Shown here in pieces: positions 53,223 to 62,361 of a stretch of DNA of 64,000 nucleotides. The position numbers and the translations under genes are program-made. Positions within the stretch are counted from its first letter, which is position 1, and the number at the start of each line of letters is the position of its first letter. The notes beneath the pieces were generated by a model. It searched no databases, was not told the origin of the DNA, and saw only the letters and a list, made by a program, of their open reading frames with translations. Where the stretch lies: positions 1-64,000 of the forward strand of contig CBDATU010000014.1 in the NCBI GenBank assembly GCA_965199865.1, given 5' to 3'. The stretch comes from JAPOUP01 sp965199865. GTDB taxonomy: Bacteria > Pseudomonadota > Alphaproteobacteria > Rhodobacterales > Rhodobacteraceae.

Positions 53223-53963
53223 TCATTTTCCGGAGAATTCCGGGCTCCGCCTGTCCCTAAATGCCGCAAGACCTTCGAGGCGATCCGCGCTTTTCAGGAT
53301 ACGCGCCATCCGTGCGCGAAAACGCCCGGATGTTTCAGCAGGTGTTGCTGGATTGGTCGCGTCGAGTTCCTCTTTCAATGCCTGAATGACCAGAGGTGCG
53401 GATTTCGCGATTGTTCCTGCCATCTCTTCCGCTCGGCAGATCAGGGATTCAGCCGCAACAACTTCGTTGATCAGCCCTGTCGCTGCGGCTCTCTCAGCAC
53501 TCACCTTTCTGCCGAGCAATATGATTTCATTCGCAATCTTTGGAGGCACACGGACCGCCAATCCAGAAATCAATCCGCCGGTGAAGCCGATCCTGCCTTC
53601 CGGATACTGAAAAAACGCCGTTTCATCCGCAACGGCAAGGTCGGCCTGCATCGTGAGTGTGAGGCCTAGGCCAATGGCTGGGCCCGATATCGCCGCGATT
53701 ACGGGTTTGGTGACGAGTGCCCCGATTCCGGGAACCGAGGGCGCTGGATCGGGCAGGGTTTCAAGATCAAGCCCGGCACAGAAACAATGGCCGGAGCCTG
53801 CTAGAATCGCAACCAGCGCAGAGCCCGACTCAAACCTTTCCCAGGCCGCCGCAAGGAGATCCACCGCTTCAGGCGTCAATGAATTCCGTCGGCCGGGAGC
53901 GTTAAGGGTGATGAAGGCCACCTTTTGGGATTCCCGATACAGGACTGGCAGTTCGTTGGTCAT
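53223..53963 (-). CDS. Enoyl-CoA hydratase/isomerase family protein
   Basis: A crotonase-fold protein of about 246 residues from the ATG at 53963 (MTNELPVLYRESQKVAFITL). The CoA-binding oxyanion-hole segments are GSGHCFCAGLDLETL and AISGPAIGLGLTLTMQADLA. The crotonase family hydrates enoyl-CoA esters or catalyses related CoA chemistry. The usual glutamates of authentic hydratases are not obvious, so another reaction is possible. It is divergent from the acyl-CoA ligase gene; together they imply that a carboxylic acid is activated and processed as a CoA thioester. Confidence 0.88.
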   Translation of the reverse strand: MTNELPVLYRESQKVAFITLNAPGRRNSLTPEAVDLLAAAWERFESGSALVAILAGSGHCFCAGLDLETLPDPAPSVPGIGALVTKPVIAAISGPAIGLGLTLTMQADLAVADETAFFQYPEGRIGFTGGLISGLAVRVPPKIANEIILLGRKVSAERAAATGLINEVVAAESLICRAEEMAGTIAKSAPLVIQALKEELDATNPATPAETSGRFRARMARILKSADRLEGLAAFRDRRSPEFSGK

Positions 53964-54068
53964 TGAAGCCTCATACTCATATACTGTCGGGGCGCTCCCG
54001 GTCAGGGGGTGAGGCCGACGAGTCCGAAGCATCCCGCTATCCAAGTCTACAAGGGCATTGACCGAAAA

Positions 54069-54076
54069 GTCTAGAG
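54069..54076. promoter_or_regulatory. Candidate HutC-type half-palindrome GTCTAGAG in the divergent promoter
   Basis: GTCTAGAG followed by TTATATACCG lies between the hydratase and ligase genes. Read on the minus strand the stretch resembles the site before the binding-protein gene. It would lie inside the ligase gene if the TTG start at 54058 were used, which favours the ATG at 54121. Confidence 0.3.
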
Positions 54077-54120
54077 TTATATACCGATCGACGTCCACTC
54101 AACCGAAATGGCCACGCGAA

Positions 54121-56295
54121 ATGAAACCAGACGAAATTCAGCCGGGCTCGTCTTCCAGCCGATTGAGTCGGCTGCTAGCGCCGAAATCCGTGGCGATCAT
54201 CGGTGCTTCAGGCAATGTCACCAAGCTGAGCGGCCGTATCCTGGCGAATCTGGGAAAGCACGGCTTCCCCGGGTCAATCTGGCCGGTTAACCCATCACGG
54301 CAACATATTGAAGGCCTGGCCTGTCATCCTGACATCGGTGCGCTCCCGAATGCCCCGGATCTTGGCATTGTCGCACTTAACCCGAAGTCCTGTGTGGCCG
54401 CTGTTGAGGAACTGGCTTCATTGGGAACCCGCGCCTGTGCGGTGCTGTCCTCAGGATTTTCGGAGGTCGGGCCGGAGGGAGCGGCACTTGAAAGACGATT
54501 GGCGGAGATCGCTCAGCAGCATGGGATGCTGCTTCTTGGGCCAAACTGTCTGGGGTTCCTGAACGCGTTTGACAAGACCGCCGCCACGTTCAGCCAATAT
54601 GCTGCCGGTGAGGTCCGGCCCGGTCCGGTCGCGTTCGTGAGCCAGTCGGGTGCTTTTGGAACCGCAGTTGCCGGTCTCGCCCGTCAGAAGGGCATAGGGC
54701 TCGGATGGTTCGTCAACACCGGGAACGAAGCAGCGCTTGATGTCTGGGATGTGTTGGGCGCGGCCGTCGACGAAAACCGCATCGACGTTGTGGCGGCCTA
54801 TGTCGAGAATCTCGGCAACGGGCGCAAGATGGTGGAACTCGCCCGTCATGCGGCAGCGGCCGGGAAACCACTGGTTCTTGTCAAGGTCGGAAACAGCGTC
54901 CAGGGGGCAAAAGCCGCAGCCGCGCATACCGGTGCCCTGGCCACTCCGGCCCGGGTGTTCGAGGGGATCGCTTCGCATCTGGGGATTGTCAGTGTTGCTG
55001 ATGAACGCGAGATGCTTAACGCCATCGAGGTCCTGCTGAAGGCTGGCCGGGTTAAGGGACGCCGATTTGGTGTTGTCACGATGTCTGGCGGCGCGGGCGT
55101 ACAGATGGCGGATCTGGCGGAAGCTCTGGGATCGCCGCTGCCTGATCTATCGCAGACCACACGTAAAACGCTGAAGCCGCTGGTGCCGAAATTCGCCAGC
55201 ATCAACAATCCGGTCGACGTGACGGCGCAGTTCATAGCCAATCCAGAGATCCTGAGCAATGCCGTTGCGGCGCTTCAGGACGATCCGGATCTGGACTGCA
55301 TAATCGTCTGGCTCCAGATGATGGATGGATTTGGCGAACGCATTGCCGAAGGGCTGGTGCGGTGCCGAAACGGGTCGAGAGCGCCACTCCTGGTAACGTG
55401 GGTCGCGGCGGCACCAGATACCCTTGCCGCATTGCGTGGCAGAGACATTGCCACATTTGAAACCGGGGTCGATGCCGTGCGCGCCGCAGTCTCGATTGCC
55501 AGGAGTACGGAGGCCATCGGTCTACTGTCAGGAGCCCCGGCCCTTCCACTGTACCAGCAACCGCCGGTGAAGCCGCGTGTGCTCGCGACGGGCATGGCAG
55601 CCGTGGCGCTCGACGGATGTGGCGTCCCGCTGGTGCGCAGCGCATTGGCGGTGAGTGAACGGGAAGCTTCAGATCTGGCCCATGGGAACCAGAACTTTGC
55701 ATTTAAAATCGCCTCATCCGATATCCCGCACAGGTCCGATATAGGCGGTGTGGTACTCAACGTACAGGGGCGGGACGCTGCCCGTCACGCATTTACCAGA
55801 TTGATGGACAACGCCAGAGCGGCCAATCCGGAGGCGGAGATCGAGGGAGTGGAAATACAGCCCATGATGCCCGCAGGGCTTGAACTCGCATTTGGTTACA
55901 GCCATGACCCATCCTTTGGTCCGGTCGTCATGCTTGGCTATGGCGGAGTATTTGTGGAACATGTCGGTGGCGAGCGCTTCGCAATCGCACCTGTTAGCGT
56001 TGAGCAGGCCACGGCCATGATCGACGCGCTTCCCGCACAGAGATTATTGGACGGGACGCGTGGCTTCGAACCGGTCGACAGGTTGATGCTGGCGAGAGCC
56101 TTTGCCGGGTTTTCCGAATTTGTGGCGTCCAGATCCGGTCACCTGGATGAGGTCGACCTTAACCCGATAATTGTGGATGGCAGGAAGATGGTTGCGGTTG
56201 ACTGGCTTGTCAGCGCGGATCGGAACCGGCAGGTCGCAATCAATGAGGACCAGGTTGCTTCTGGGTCCAAATCCTATCAGAGGCTTCGGAAATGA
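54121..56295 (+). CDS. ADP-forming acyl-CoA synthetase (acetate-CoA ligase family), fused alpha-beta
   Basis: A 724-residue protein. The N-terminal CoA-binding Rossmann domain has SVAIIGASGNVTKLSGRIL; a succinyl-CoA-synthetase-like ligase region follows with FVSQSGAFGTAVAGLARQKG and AAAHTGALA, where His269 is the likely phosphohistidine. The C-terminal ATP-grasp domain has FKIASSDIPHRSDIGGVVLN and GFEPVDRLMLARA. It converts a carboxylic acid, CoA and ATP to acyl-CoA, ADP and phosphate. I prefer the ATG at 54121; a TTG at 54058 is in frame but its 21 extra residues resemble nothing. The stop overlaps the next gene as ATGA. Its acid substrate may be the product of the upstream aldehyde dehydrogenase. 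Confidence 0.9.
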   Translation: MKPDEIQPGSSSSRLSRLLAPKSVAIIGASGNVTKLSGRILANLGKHGFPGSIWPVNPSRQHIEGLACHPDIGALPNAPDLGIVALNPKSCVAAVEELASLGTRACAVLSSGFSEVGPEGAALERRLAEIAQQHGMLLLGPNCLGFLNAFDKTAATFSQYAAGEVRPGPVAFVSQSGAFGTAVAGLARQKGIGLGWFVNTGNEAALDVWDVLGAAVDENRIDVVAAYVENLGNGRKMVELARHAAAAGKPLVLVKVGNSVQGAKAAAAHTGALATPARVFEGIASHLGIVSVADEREMLNAIEVLLKAGRVKGRRFGVVTMSGGAGVQMADLAEALGSPLPDLSQTTRKTLKPLVPKFASINNPVDVTAQFIANPEILSNAVAALQDDPDLDCIIVWLQMMDGFGERIAEGLVRCRNGSRAPLLVTWVAAAPDTLAALRGRDIATFETGVDAVRAAVSIARSTEAIGLLSGAPALPLYQQPPVKPRVLATGMAAVALDGCGVPLVRSALAVSEREASDLAHGNQNFAFKIASSDIPHRSDIGGVVLNVQGRDAARHAFTRLMDNARAANPEAEIEGVEIQPMMPAGLELAFGYSHDPSFGPVVMLGYGGVFVEHVGGERFAIAPVSVEQATAMIDALPAQRLLDGTRGFEPVDRLMLARAFAGFSEFVASRSGHLDEVDLNPIIVDGRKMVAVDWLVSADRNRQVAINEDQVASGSKSYQRLRK

Positions 56296-57104
56296 CAGTG
56301 CTGAAAGCGGGATTTTATGGATACCCCCTGAAAGAATCCAAGGCACCTAGACTCTATCGGTTCTGGATAGAAAAATACGGTATTTCAGGGAGTTATGATT
56401 CGATTTCGGTTGGACCCGAGGGCTTGGAAGACACACTGAGGCGGCGTCTGGCCGAAAGATGGCGCGGCGGTAGCGAATCGATGCCACACAAGGAAACGGC
56501 ACTTGCCCTTGCTGACGACGCCAGTGATCGCGCGAGTGTGATCGGGGCGGCGAATACGCTGGTTTTCAGGGATGGCCGGATCATCGCAGACAATTACGAC
56601 GGTGTCGGGTTCCTGGAAAATCTGCGAAGGACGGCAGGAAGCAGGTTCAACCCTTCAGCACCAGCACTGGTGTTTGGTGCAGGCGGAGCCTCTCGCGCTG
56701 TCATTCATTCACTGCTGGAAGCCGGGCTTCCCGAAATTCGGCTTGCCAATCGCTCACGGGACCGGGCTGGAGCCCTGGCGGATCTGTTTGGAAGTCGAGT
56801 GACAGTCATTGACTGGGAAACTGCGGAATCCAGAATGCCAGGTGCGGCCACTCTGGTCAATGCCACAAGTCTGGGCATGGTGGGCAATCCTCCCCTTCCG
56901 TTTTCGCTGGACCAGGCTGATGAAGATGCGGCCGTCGCAGATATTGTCAGCAGACCCTTGATCACCCCATTCATTTCGGCAGCCAGGGAACGTGAGCTCG
57001 CGACTGTAGGTGGACTTGGAATGATGCTCCACCAGGCTCCACCCGGATTTGAGATGTGGTTCGGGGTACGGCCTATAGTCGATGACGTCATGATGGCGCC
57101 CTGA
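56292..57104 (+). CDS. Shikimate dehydrogenase-like oxidoreductase
   Basis: A 270-residue AroE-family protein. Catalytic Lys67 (MPHK) and Asp103 (NYDGVGF) are kept, as are the NAD(P) loop GAGGASRAV, NRSRDR and NATSLGM. The substrate-binding Ser pair differs: YPLKESKAP keeps one Ser, but Ala replaces the second. The NVTxPxK loop reads SESMPHK, with Asn and Thr replaced. So it probably oxidises a shikimate- or quinate-like compound that is not shikimate itself. The ATGA overlap with the ligase gene makes it part of that unit, which suggests a catabolic and not a biosynthetic role. Confidence 0.82.
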   Translation: MTVLKAGFYGYPLKESKAPRLYRFWIEKYGISGSYDSISVGPEGLEDTLRRRLAERWRGGSESMPHKETALALADDASDRASVIGAANTLVFRDGRIIADNYDGVGFLENLRRTAGSRFNPSAPALVFGAGGASRAVIHSLLEAGLPEIRLANRSRDRAGALADLFGSRVTVIDWETAESRMPGAATLVNATSLGMVGNPPLPFSLDQADEDAAVADIVSRPLITPFISAARERELATVGGLGMMLHQAPPGFEMWFGVRPIVDDVMMAP

Positions 57105-57637
57105 ACTGAATGGTCAGCAGGGCATCCAGATTCGCGTCAAGACCTCGACAGTGCGCAGGTCGATGTTTCCATCAATGCAGGTCGCGATGGTTCACGTCAA
57201 TCCGGCAGATCCCCATCAGAACCGGAGGCTCGGTCAGCGTGCCCATGCCAGTTCCCGGCTTTCGGCGCAATTCCACGCTCCGCTGTCTGCTGCCATGCCA
57301 TGCAATATGCCGGGGTTCGCACCAATCACCGTCAGACCTGGCCCACCAGTCAAGACCATGATCCTGGCGGATGTCGCAGGTCCGATTCCGCCGCCGGGGA
57401 AGTTTGGACGGTAGATGCGACCAGCGGTCAACACCGCCTGTATGACTTTCCATCATCCCGAAATCTGGCTGGATGGATCGAAAGGACTGGACGTAGCGTT
57501 CTGGAGTGGAAACGGGGATTCAGAATGTACCAAATTCGGTGCGCAAATACCTCGATTCCCTGTATGCGCATGCTAGAGTCATGCCCCAAGCCTCTGACTA
57601 TTGGGGTCTGTGCGAGACTGTTAACGCCGGGGCATTC
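57105..57637. other. Gap with no recognised gene
   Basis: About 530 bases between the shikimate-dehydrogenase-like gene and the GMC oxidoreductase gene. Frames on both strands are short and unfamiliar; the promoter of the next gene must lie near 57500-57637. Possibly an eroded gene. Confidence 0.35.
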
Positions 57638-59248
57638 ATGGTTGAGGCCTACGACTATATAATCGTTGGATCCGGCACGGCGGGATCGGTCCTTGCATCG
57701 CGATTGAGTGAGGATGCCGACATCCGCGTTCTGGTACTGGAAGCTGGTGTGCGCAATGGCGGGTTTTGGACGAGGCTCCCAGTTGGGTATTTCAGGTCAA
57801 TCTATGACGGAAGAGTCACCCACCTTTACAGAGGTGTGACGGATGAAGGGATCGCGGGGCGTCGAATGGACATTCCGCGGGGTCGGGTTGTTGGTGGTTC
57901 CAGCACGATCAACGGTCTGATCTTCATCAGGGGTCAGCAGCAGGATTTTGACGACTGGCGGTCACTGGGGGCGGACGGATGGGGTTACCGCGACGTGCTT
58001 CCGTTCTTTCGCAGCATTGAGACCTATGAAGGTCCGCCATCGCAGTACCGCGGGGCACATGGGCCGCTTCATGTATCTGACCTACGCAACGAAAACCCTG
58101 CCTGTGAAGCCTGGCTTGAGGCTGCACGGGCAATCGGACTGCCCGACAATCCAGACTTCAATGCGGGGGACACATATGGTCTCGGACGCTACCAGCTAAC
58201 CTTACGTGGACGATGGCGGGAAAGCGCGGCAACTGCGTGGCTGAATCCGGCGTTAGACCGTCCCAATCTGGAAATTCGGACGCAGGCACAGGCAACCGAA
58301 CTGCTGTTCGAAACCGATCGGGTCGTGGGATTGAGCTTTGCCCGGAATGGCCAGAGGCACGATGTTTACGCTACGCGTGAGGTTATCCTCGCGGCTGGAT
58401 CGGTACAAAGCCCGCAATTGCTGCAGCTCAGCGGGGTCGGCCCGCCGGAGCTATTGCGTGCATATGGCATAAGGGTTCGCGTGGATGCGCCTGACGTTGG
58501 CCGGAATCTGCAGGACCACCTGCAGATGCGTACTATTGTGGAGTTGAACCGCAGGCGCGAGTCCCTGAATGATCAGGTGCGCAATCCGGTGGATCTGGTG
58601 CGCATGGGTCTGGACTGGCTGTTCCGAGCCAGCGGCCCGCTAACGGTTGGGGCCGGGCAGGTGGGTGGTGCGGTTCGCACTCGCGAAGCAGATGGTGACC
58701 GCCCCGACTTACAGCTGTTTGTCATGCCGCTCTCTGTCGACAGGCCGGGAGCGCCGCTGCATCGATATTCCGGCTTCACGACATCGTTCTGGCAGTGCCA
58801 CCCGGAAAGTCGCGGCCATATAGAGATTGGTTCCTCGGACCCGTTCGCTGATCCGACCATCACGACAAATTACTTAAGTGCCGAAAAAGATCAAAGGGTT
58901 ATGATCAACGGCCTTAAGATGGTTCGGGAGATTTACCGTCAGGACCCCTTCAGGGAACGCTGGAATCGTGAGATCGTTCCAGGCAGTGACGCGCAGACGG
59001 ACGAAGAAATTCTGGCACGCATCCGCCAATATGCCAGCACAGTATACCATCCGGTCGGTACCTGCCGCATGGGCAGCGACGACCGGGCCGTGGTCAACCC
59101 GGACCTTTCCGTACGAGGCGTAACGGGTCTGAGGGTCGTTGATGCCTCTGTGATGCCCAGGATCACGTCGGCCAATACCAATGCCGCAACATTCATGATC
59201 GCCGAGAAGGCCGCAGCCATGATCAGGGCCACCGCTCATGAAGGTTAG
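57638..59248 (+). CDS. GMC family FAD-dependent oxidoreductase (choline dehydrogenase-like)
   Basis: A flavoenzyme of 536 residues. The FAD-binding motif YDYIIVGSGTAGSVLASRLS starts at residue 5, and the GMC signature 1 is GRVVGGSSTINGLIFIRG. Signature 2 is EVILAAGSVQSPQLLQLSGV; the C-terminal active site has TVYHPVGTCRMG with the catalytic His. GMC enzymes oxidise an alcohol to an aldehyde or ketone, passing electrons to the respiratory chain or oxygen. I chose the ATG at 57638; the frame continues upstream without family resemblance. It may supply the aldehyde for the dehydrogenase at the start of the locus, but this is inference. Confidence 0.93.
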   Translation: MVEAYDYIIVGSGTAGSVLASRLSEDADIRVLVLEAGVRNGGFWTRLPVGYFRSIYDGRVTHLYRGVTDEGIAGRRMDIPRGRVVGGSSTINGLIFIRGQQQDFDDWRSLGADGWGYRDVLPFFRSIETYEGPPSQYRGAHGPLHVSDLRNENPACEAWLEAARAIGLPDNPDFNAGDTYGLGRYQLTLRGRWRESAATAWLNPALDRPNLEIRTQAQATELLFETDRVVGLSFARNGQRHDVYATREVILAAGSVQSPQLLQLSGVGPPELLRAYGIRVRVDAPDVGRNLQDHLQMRTIVELNRRRESLNDQVRNPVDLVRMGLDWLFRASGPLTVGAGQVGGAVRTREADGDRPDLQLFVMPLSVDRPGAPLHRYSGFTTSFWQCHPESRGHIEIGSSDPFADPTITTNYLSAEKDQRVMINGLKMVREIYRQDPFRERWNREIVPGSDAQTDEEILARIRQYASTVYHPVGTCRMGSDDRAVVNPDLSVRGVTGLRVVDASVMPRITSANTNAATFMIAEKAAAMIRATAHEG

Positions 59249-59768
59249 GGTTCGCGAACCGATACCCAGACACCGACTCCGGCGTCATGTAGCTGGCGAA
59301 TTGCCATCAGTTCCTGCCATGCGAGATGCCCTGCAATCTACTCGACAGCCATTTGACCGACTTTCCGGGGTGGCATCCGCAGAATTGTTGGAGGCGGGTT
59401 CATGTATCCGCAATCTGGAATGCCGCGGAGCCCAGCCGTGCTTCTTTCATTCGGTACCTTTGGCTCCAGTTCAGCTGGCCGTGATTCAACACCAGATGAG
59501 GTGCCTTATGGCAAGGGTCACCATCCTTTTGGGAAGTATTCATCTGGTTCCACTGTCGAACCACTTAAACGTCTGCTCGACATTGGTCCATCAGGTGACT
59601 TCCCGGGATGGGGCTGATGGACGAACTCCACCTGGTAGCTGCTGACTTTCAGTTCCTTGGCCAGGCGGTCTGTATCATGAATGAGCCCCGCGCAAACCGC
59701 AAAGGACTTCATCCGGTTCTCAAGCTATCATGCTTGATTTCGTGCCGAGTGGAGTCCAGTCTGAACTC
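59249..59768. other. Gap with no recognised gene
   Basis: About 520 bases before the DUF2794 gene. One + frame of 71 codons (59402-59617) has an ordinary composition but no familiar motif. Probably eroded coding sequence; the boundary between the catabolic locus and housekeeping genes lies here. Confidence 0.35.
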
Positions 59769-60116
59769 ATGACGATTCATGGTCCGATTCCATTCAGACG
59801 TCTGGCGGGCAACTCCGAACGGGTCAGCTTTGACAGGGGTGAACTTGGGGTGATCCTCGCGTTATACGGTCGTATGGTTGCCGCTGGTGAGTGGCGCGAC
59901 TACGGCATTTCAAGCTTGGGCGAGGTCGCTGTTTTCGCGGTCTTTCGCCGCACGGCCGAATTGCCGCTCTATCGGATCGAGAAACGCCCCCGGCTCCGAA
60001 ATCGCCAGGGGCTTTATTCTGTCATAGGTATGGACGGCCGGATCCTCAGACGGGGGCACGACCTTGCGTCCGTCCTGCGTGTGCTGGAGCGAAAGCTGAT
60101 TCGGGCCGTCCAGTGA
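59769..60116 (+). CDS. DUF2794 family protein
   Basis: A 115-residue cytoplasmic protein with the full DUF2794 pattern: VSFDRGELGVILALYGRMVA, AGEWRDYGISSLGEVAVFAV, FRRTAELPLYRIEKRPRLRN and RRGHDLASVLRVLERKL. The family is confined to alphaproteobacteria and has no known function. The ATG at 59769 gives the usual N-terminus. It is convergent with the NlpC/P60 gene, 25 bases between stops. Confidence 0.92.
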   Translation: MTIHGPIPFRRLAGNSERVSFDRGELGVILALYGRMVAAGEWRDYGISSLGEVAVFAVFRRTAELPLYRIEKRPRLRNRQGLYSVIGMDGRILRRGHDLASVLRVLERKLIRAVQ

Positions 60117-60141
60117 CGGACAGAAGCGGTTAGCGAGTGAT

Positions 60142-60975
60142 TCAGGTAAAGTGAAGGCGTCTGTGTGAAGTGACTGGCCCACCTCCCTGCGCCTCGATCC
60201 GCCGAATCGCCGTCGACGCCGGTTCATAGGCAACCGCCATGTGATGTGCGTTCGCATGAAGCAGCGTTTCACCATCCACCGCGATTGCCACATGACCTCT
60301 CCAGAACAGAAGGTCACCTCGTTCAAGCGCCGCATCGGATGGAAGCTCGCAGCCCAGTTCACTTTCCTGCATGTCGCTGTCGCCAGGGCAGCGGAGTCCC
60401 GCCGCGACCAGCGACGCCTGAACCAGCCCTGAGCAGTCAATTCCGCGCATGGAATTGCCGCCCCACAGATAGGGGATTCCGAAGTGTAGCTGTGCCGCGT
60501 TCACGGGGTCGGAAAATCTTTTCCCGACCGGCCAGAGATGCTGTTTCGGAACAAACTGGCCCTGGTCGGTCTCGAAAAAACCTGGCTGATGGGAGACTAC
60601 CGTTAGCAGGCTGCCGAAGCCCAGCCAGGAAACATCCGGCGACCTGATGTCAGGGGCGCTGTAGCAATGCGTGGCTGGTGCGGCAAGCCAGTGTGTGGGT
60701 TCCGGTCGCTCCGCCACCGAATGTTCCCTTATATACCCGACATAACCGTCCTTGTTCGCCTGTATGAATGCCCAGCCATCCAGGTTCTCATATACGGTTA
60801 TGGATTCACCCATCTGGACTTGGCGAAGCCTCGGCCCTTCGGGCGCTTCCGCCAGATCGGCCAACGGCACCGCGACTCGTCTGCCGACACCATCGACATA
60901 TCGCTTCGCCCCGACGCGGCCCCGCAGATGCGATGCCGCGACACGGCCATTCCCTGGCGTGGTGCGTGGGTCCAT
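60142..60975 (-). CDS. NlpC/P60 family cysteine peptidase with SH3-like N-terminus
   Basis: A 277-residue protein. The first half holds SH3-like repeats (RQVQMGESITVYENLDGWAF, DGYVGYIREHSV). The second is an NlpC/P60 domain: Cys181 in GIDCSGLVQASL, His228 in RGHVAIAVD, and HANAHHMAV as the third polar site. Such enzymes cleave gamma-D-glutamyl to meso-diaminopimelate bonds in wall peptides; with no signal peptide this one may recycle muropeptides in the cytoplasm. Its ATG directly follows the leucyl aminopeptidase stop, a pairing common in alphaproteobacteria. The aminopeptidase could trim the released peptides. Confidence 0.92.
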   Translation of the reverse strand: MDPRTTPGNGRVAASHLRGRVGAKRYVDGVGRRVAVPLADLAEAPEGPRLRQVQMGESITVYENLDGWAFIQANKDGYVGYIREHSVAERPEPTHWLAAPATHCYSAPDIRSPDVSWLGFGSLLTVVSHQPGFFETDQGQFVPKQHLWPVGKRFSDPVNAAQLHFGIPYLWGGNSMRGIDCSGLVQASLVAAGLRCPGDSDMQESELGCELPSDAALERGDLLFWRGHVAIAVDGETLLHANAHHMAVAYEPASTAIRRIEAQGGGPVTSHRRLHFT

Positions 60976-62361
60976 TTACAGATCCAGAAGTGTAGGCAGG
61001 GCAGCGAGTACAGCCCGAGCGCCCTGGCCGACCCCACCCGCTGGCCGTCCTGGCGCCGCCTTCTTCTGCCAGCCAAAGATGTCAAAATGTGCGTAGTGTT
61101 TCGTCCCGGAAACGAACCGCCTTAGGAATAGCGCCGCGGTAATTGAACCCGCAAATCCACCTGAAGGGGCGTTGTCGAGATCGGCGACTGCCGGTTCGAT
61201 CATGGTTTCATAGGGTTCGTGAAACGGCAGTTCCCAAACCGGATCCGCGGCAGCTGCCCCGCCAGCACGGATCGCGTCCGCCACGGCTGGCTCCGTGGCG
61301 AAGAACGGCGCAATGTCCGGGCCGACCGCAACGCGTGCGGCACCGGTCAGCGTTGCCATTGAGATCATGAGTTCCGGGGGGTCCTCATCCGCCAGAGCCA
61401 GTGCGTCCGCCAGCACCAGACGCCCCTCCGCATCCGTGTTGTTGATCTCCACGGTCAGGCCCCTGCGGCTGGTCAGCACGTCGCCAGGACGCATTGACTG
61501 ACCACTGATGGCATTCTCGACCGCTGGCACGAGCACTCTCAGCCTCAGCTTCAGATTCAGCGCCATGATCATCTGGGCAAGCCCAAGAACCGTAGCCGCC
61601 CCGCCCATGTCCTTTTTCATCAAACCCATGCTTCTCGCTGGCTTGACGTTCAGTCCACCGGTATCGAAGCAGACTCCCTTGCCAACCAATGTCAGTGCAG
61701 GTCCGGATCGCCCCCAGCGCAGGTCAAGAAGCCGCGGAGCGCTCGATGCCGCCCGTCCGACCGCATGGATCATCGGGAAGTTCCGCTTCAGCAGCTCATC
61801 GCCCGTGATCGAGTCAAGGTCGGCCCCGAACTTCTGGACCAGATTTCTAGCCGCCAGTTCCAGTTCTTCAGGACCCATGTCGTTTGCGGGTGTGTTGATC
61901 AGGTCGCGTGTCAGGGCGTCGCCCGCCGCAATGGCTTCAATGCGAACCCTATCGACGCCTTGTGGTGACCTGAGTGCGGCACCTGGCGCTTTGGCGTTCC
62001 GGTAACGTCCAAATCGATAGCGCGACAAAAGCCAGCCTAGCGCCTGTTCATCAGGATCAAGGCCATGGAGGTCGCCCACGATGTGGTAGACGCCGTCCGG
62101 CAGCTTTGGCTGGGCCTTCGCGAGCACGAACCTGACGCGGGCGCGCTGCGCTTTGGTCCCGATTCCGACCAGTGCCGCGGCGGCCCTTCCGTCATTGGCG
62201 GGAATCATCGCAACGCTTCCCAGACTGCCGGTGAATCCGACCGTCTCAAGCCACGCCCGCATCTGGGCCGGCTGTCCTTCAGACCAGGCCGCGGTTCCGC
62301 CAGCTGGAATGATGTGGATTGGTATCGATGGAGCTTCGGCGTTGGCGAATGTCAGGGACAC
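60976..62361 (-). CDS. Leucyl aminopeptidase family protein (M17)
   Basis: A 461-residue cytosolic metallopeptidase. NTDAEGRLVLADAL at residue 308 onward is the M17 signature. GKGVCFDTGGLNVKP and MKKDMGGAATVLG hold the catalytic Lys and metal ligands. It removes N-terminal residues from peptides using two metal ions. It is the first gene of a two-gene unit with the NlpC/P60 peptidase, with no base between. A promoter should lie in the 300 bases before the IS element; the insertion is on the upstream side of the gene but at some distance. Confidence 0.93.
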   Translation of the reverse strand: MSLTFANAEAPSIPIHIIPAGGTAAWSEGQPAQMRAWLETVGFTGSLGSVAMIPANDGRAAAALVGIGTKAQRARVRFVLAKAQPKLPDGVYHIVGDLHGLDPDEQALGWLLSRYRFGRYRNAKAPGAALRSPQGVDRVRIEAIAAGDALTRDLINTPANDMGPEELELAARNLVQKFGADLDSITGDELLKRNFPMIHAVGRAASSAPRLLDLRWGRSGPALTLVGKGVCFDTGGLNVKPARSMGLMKKDMGGAATVLGLAQMIMALNLKLRLRVLVPAVENAISGQSMRPGDVLTSRRGLTVEINNTDAEGRLVLADALALADEDPPELMISMATLTGAARVAVGPDIAPFFATEPAVADAIRAGGAAAADPVWELPFHEPYETMIEPAVADLDNAPSGGFAGSITAALFLRRFVSGTKHYAHFDIFGWQKKAAPGRPAGGVGQGARAVLAALPTLLDL

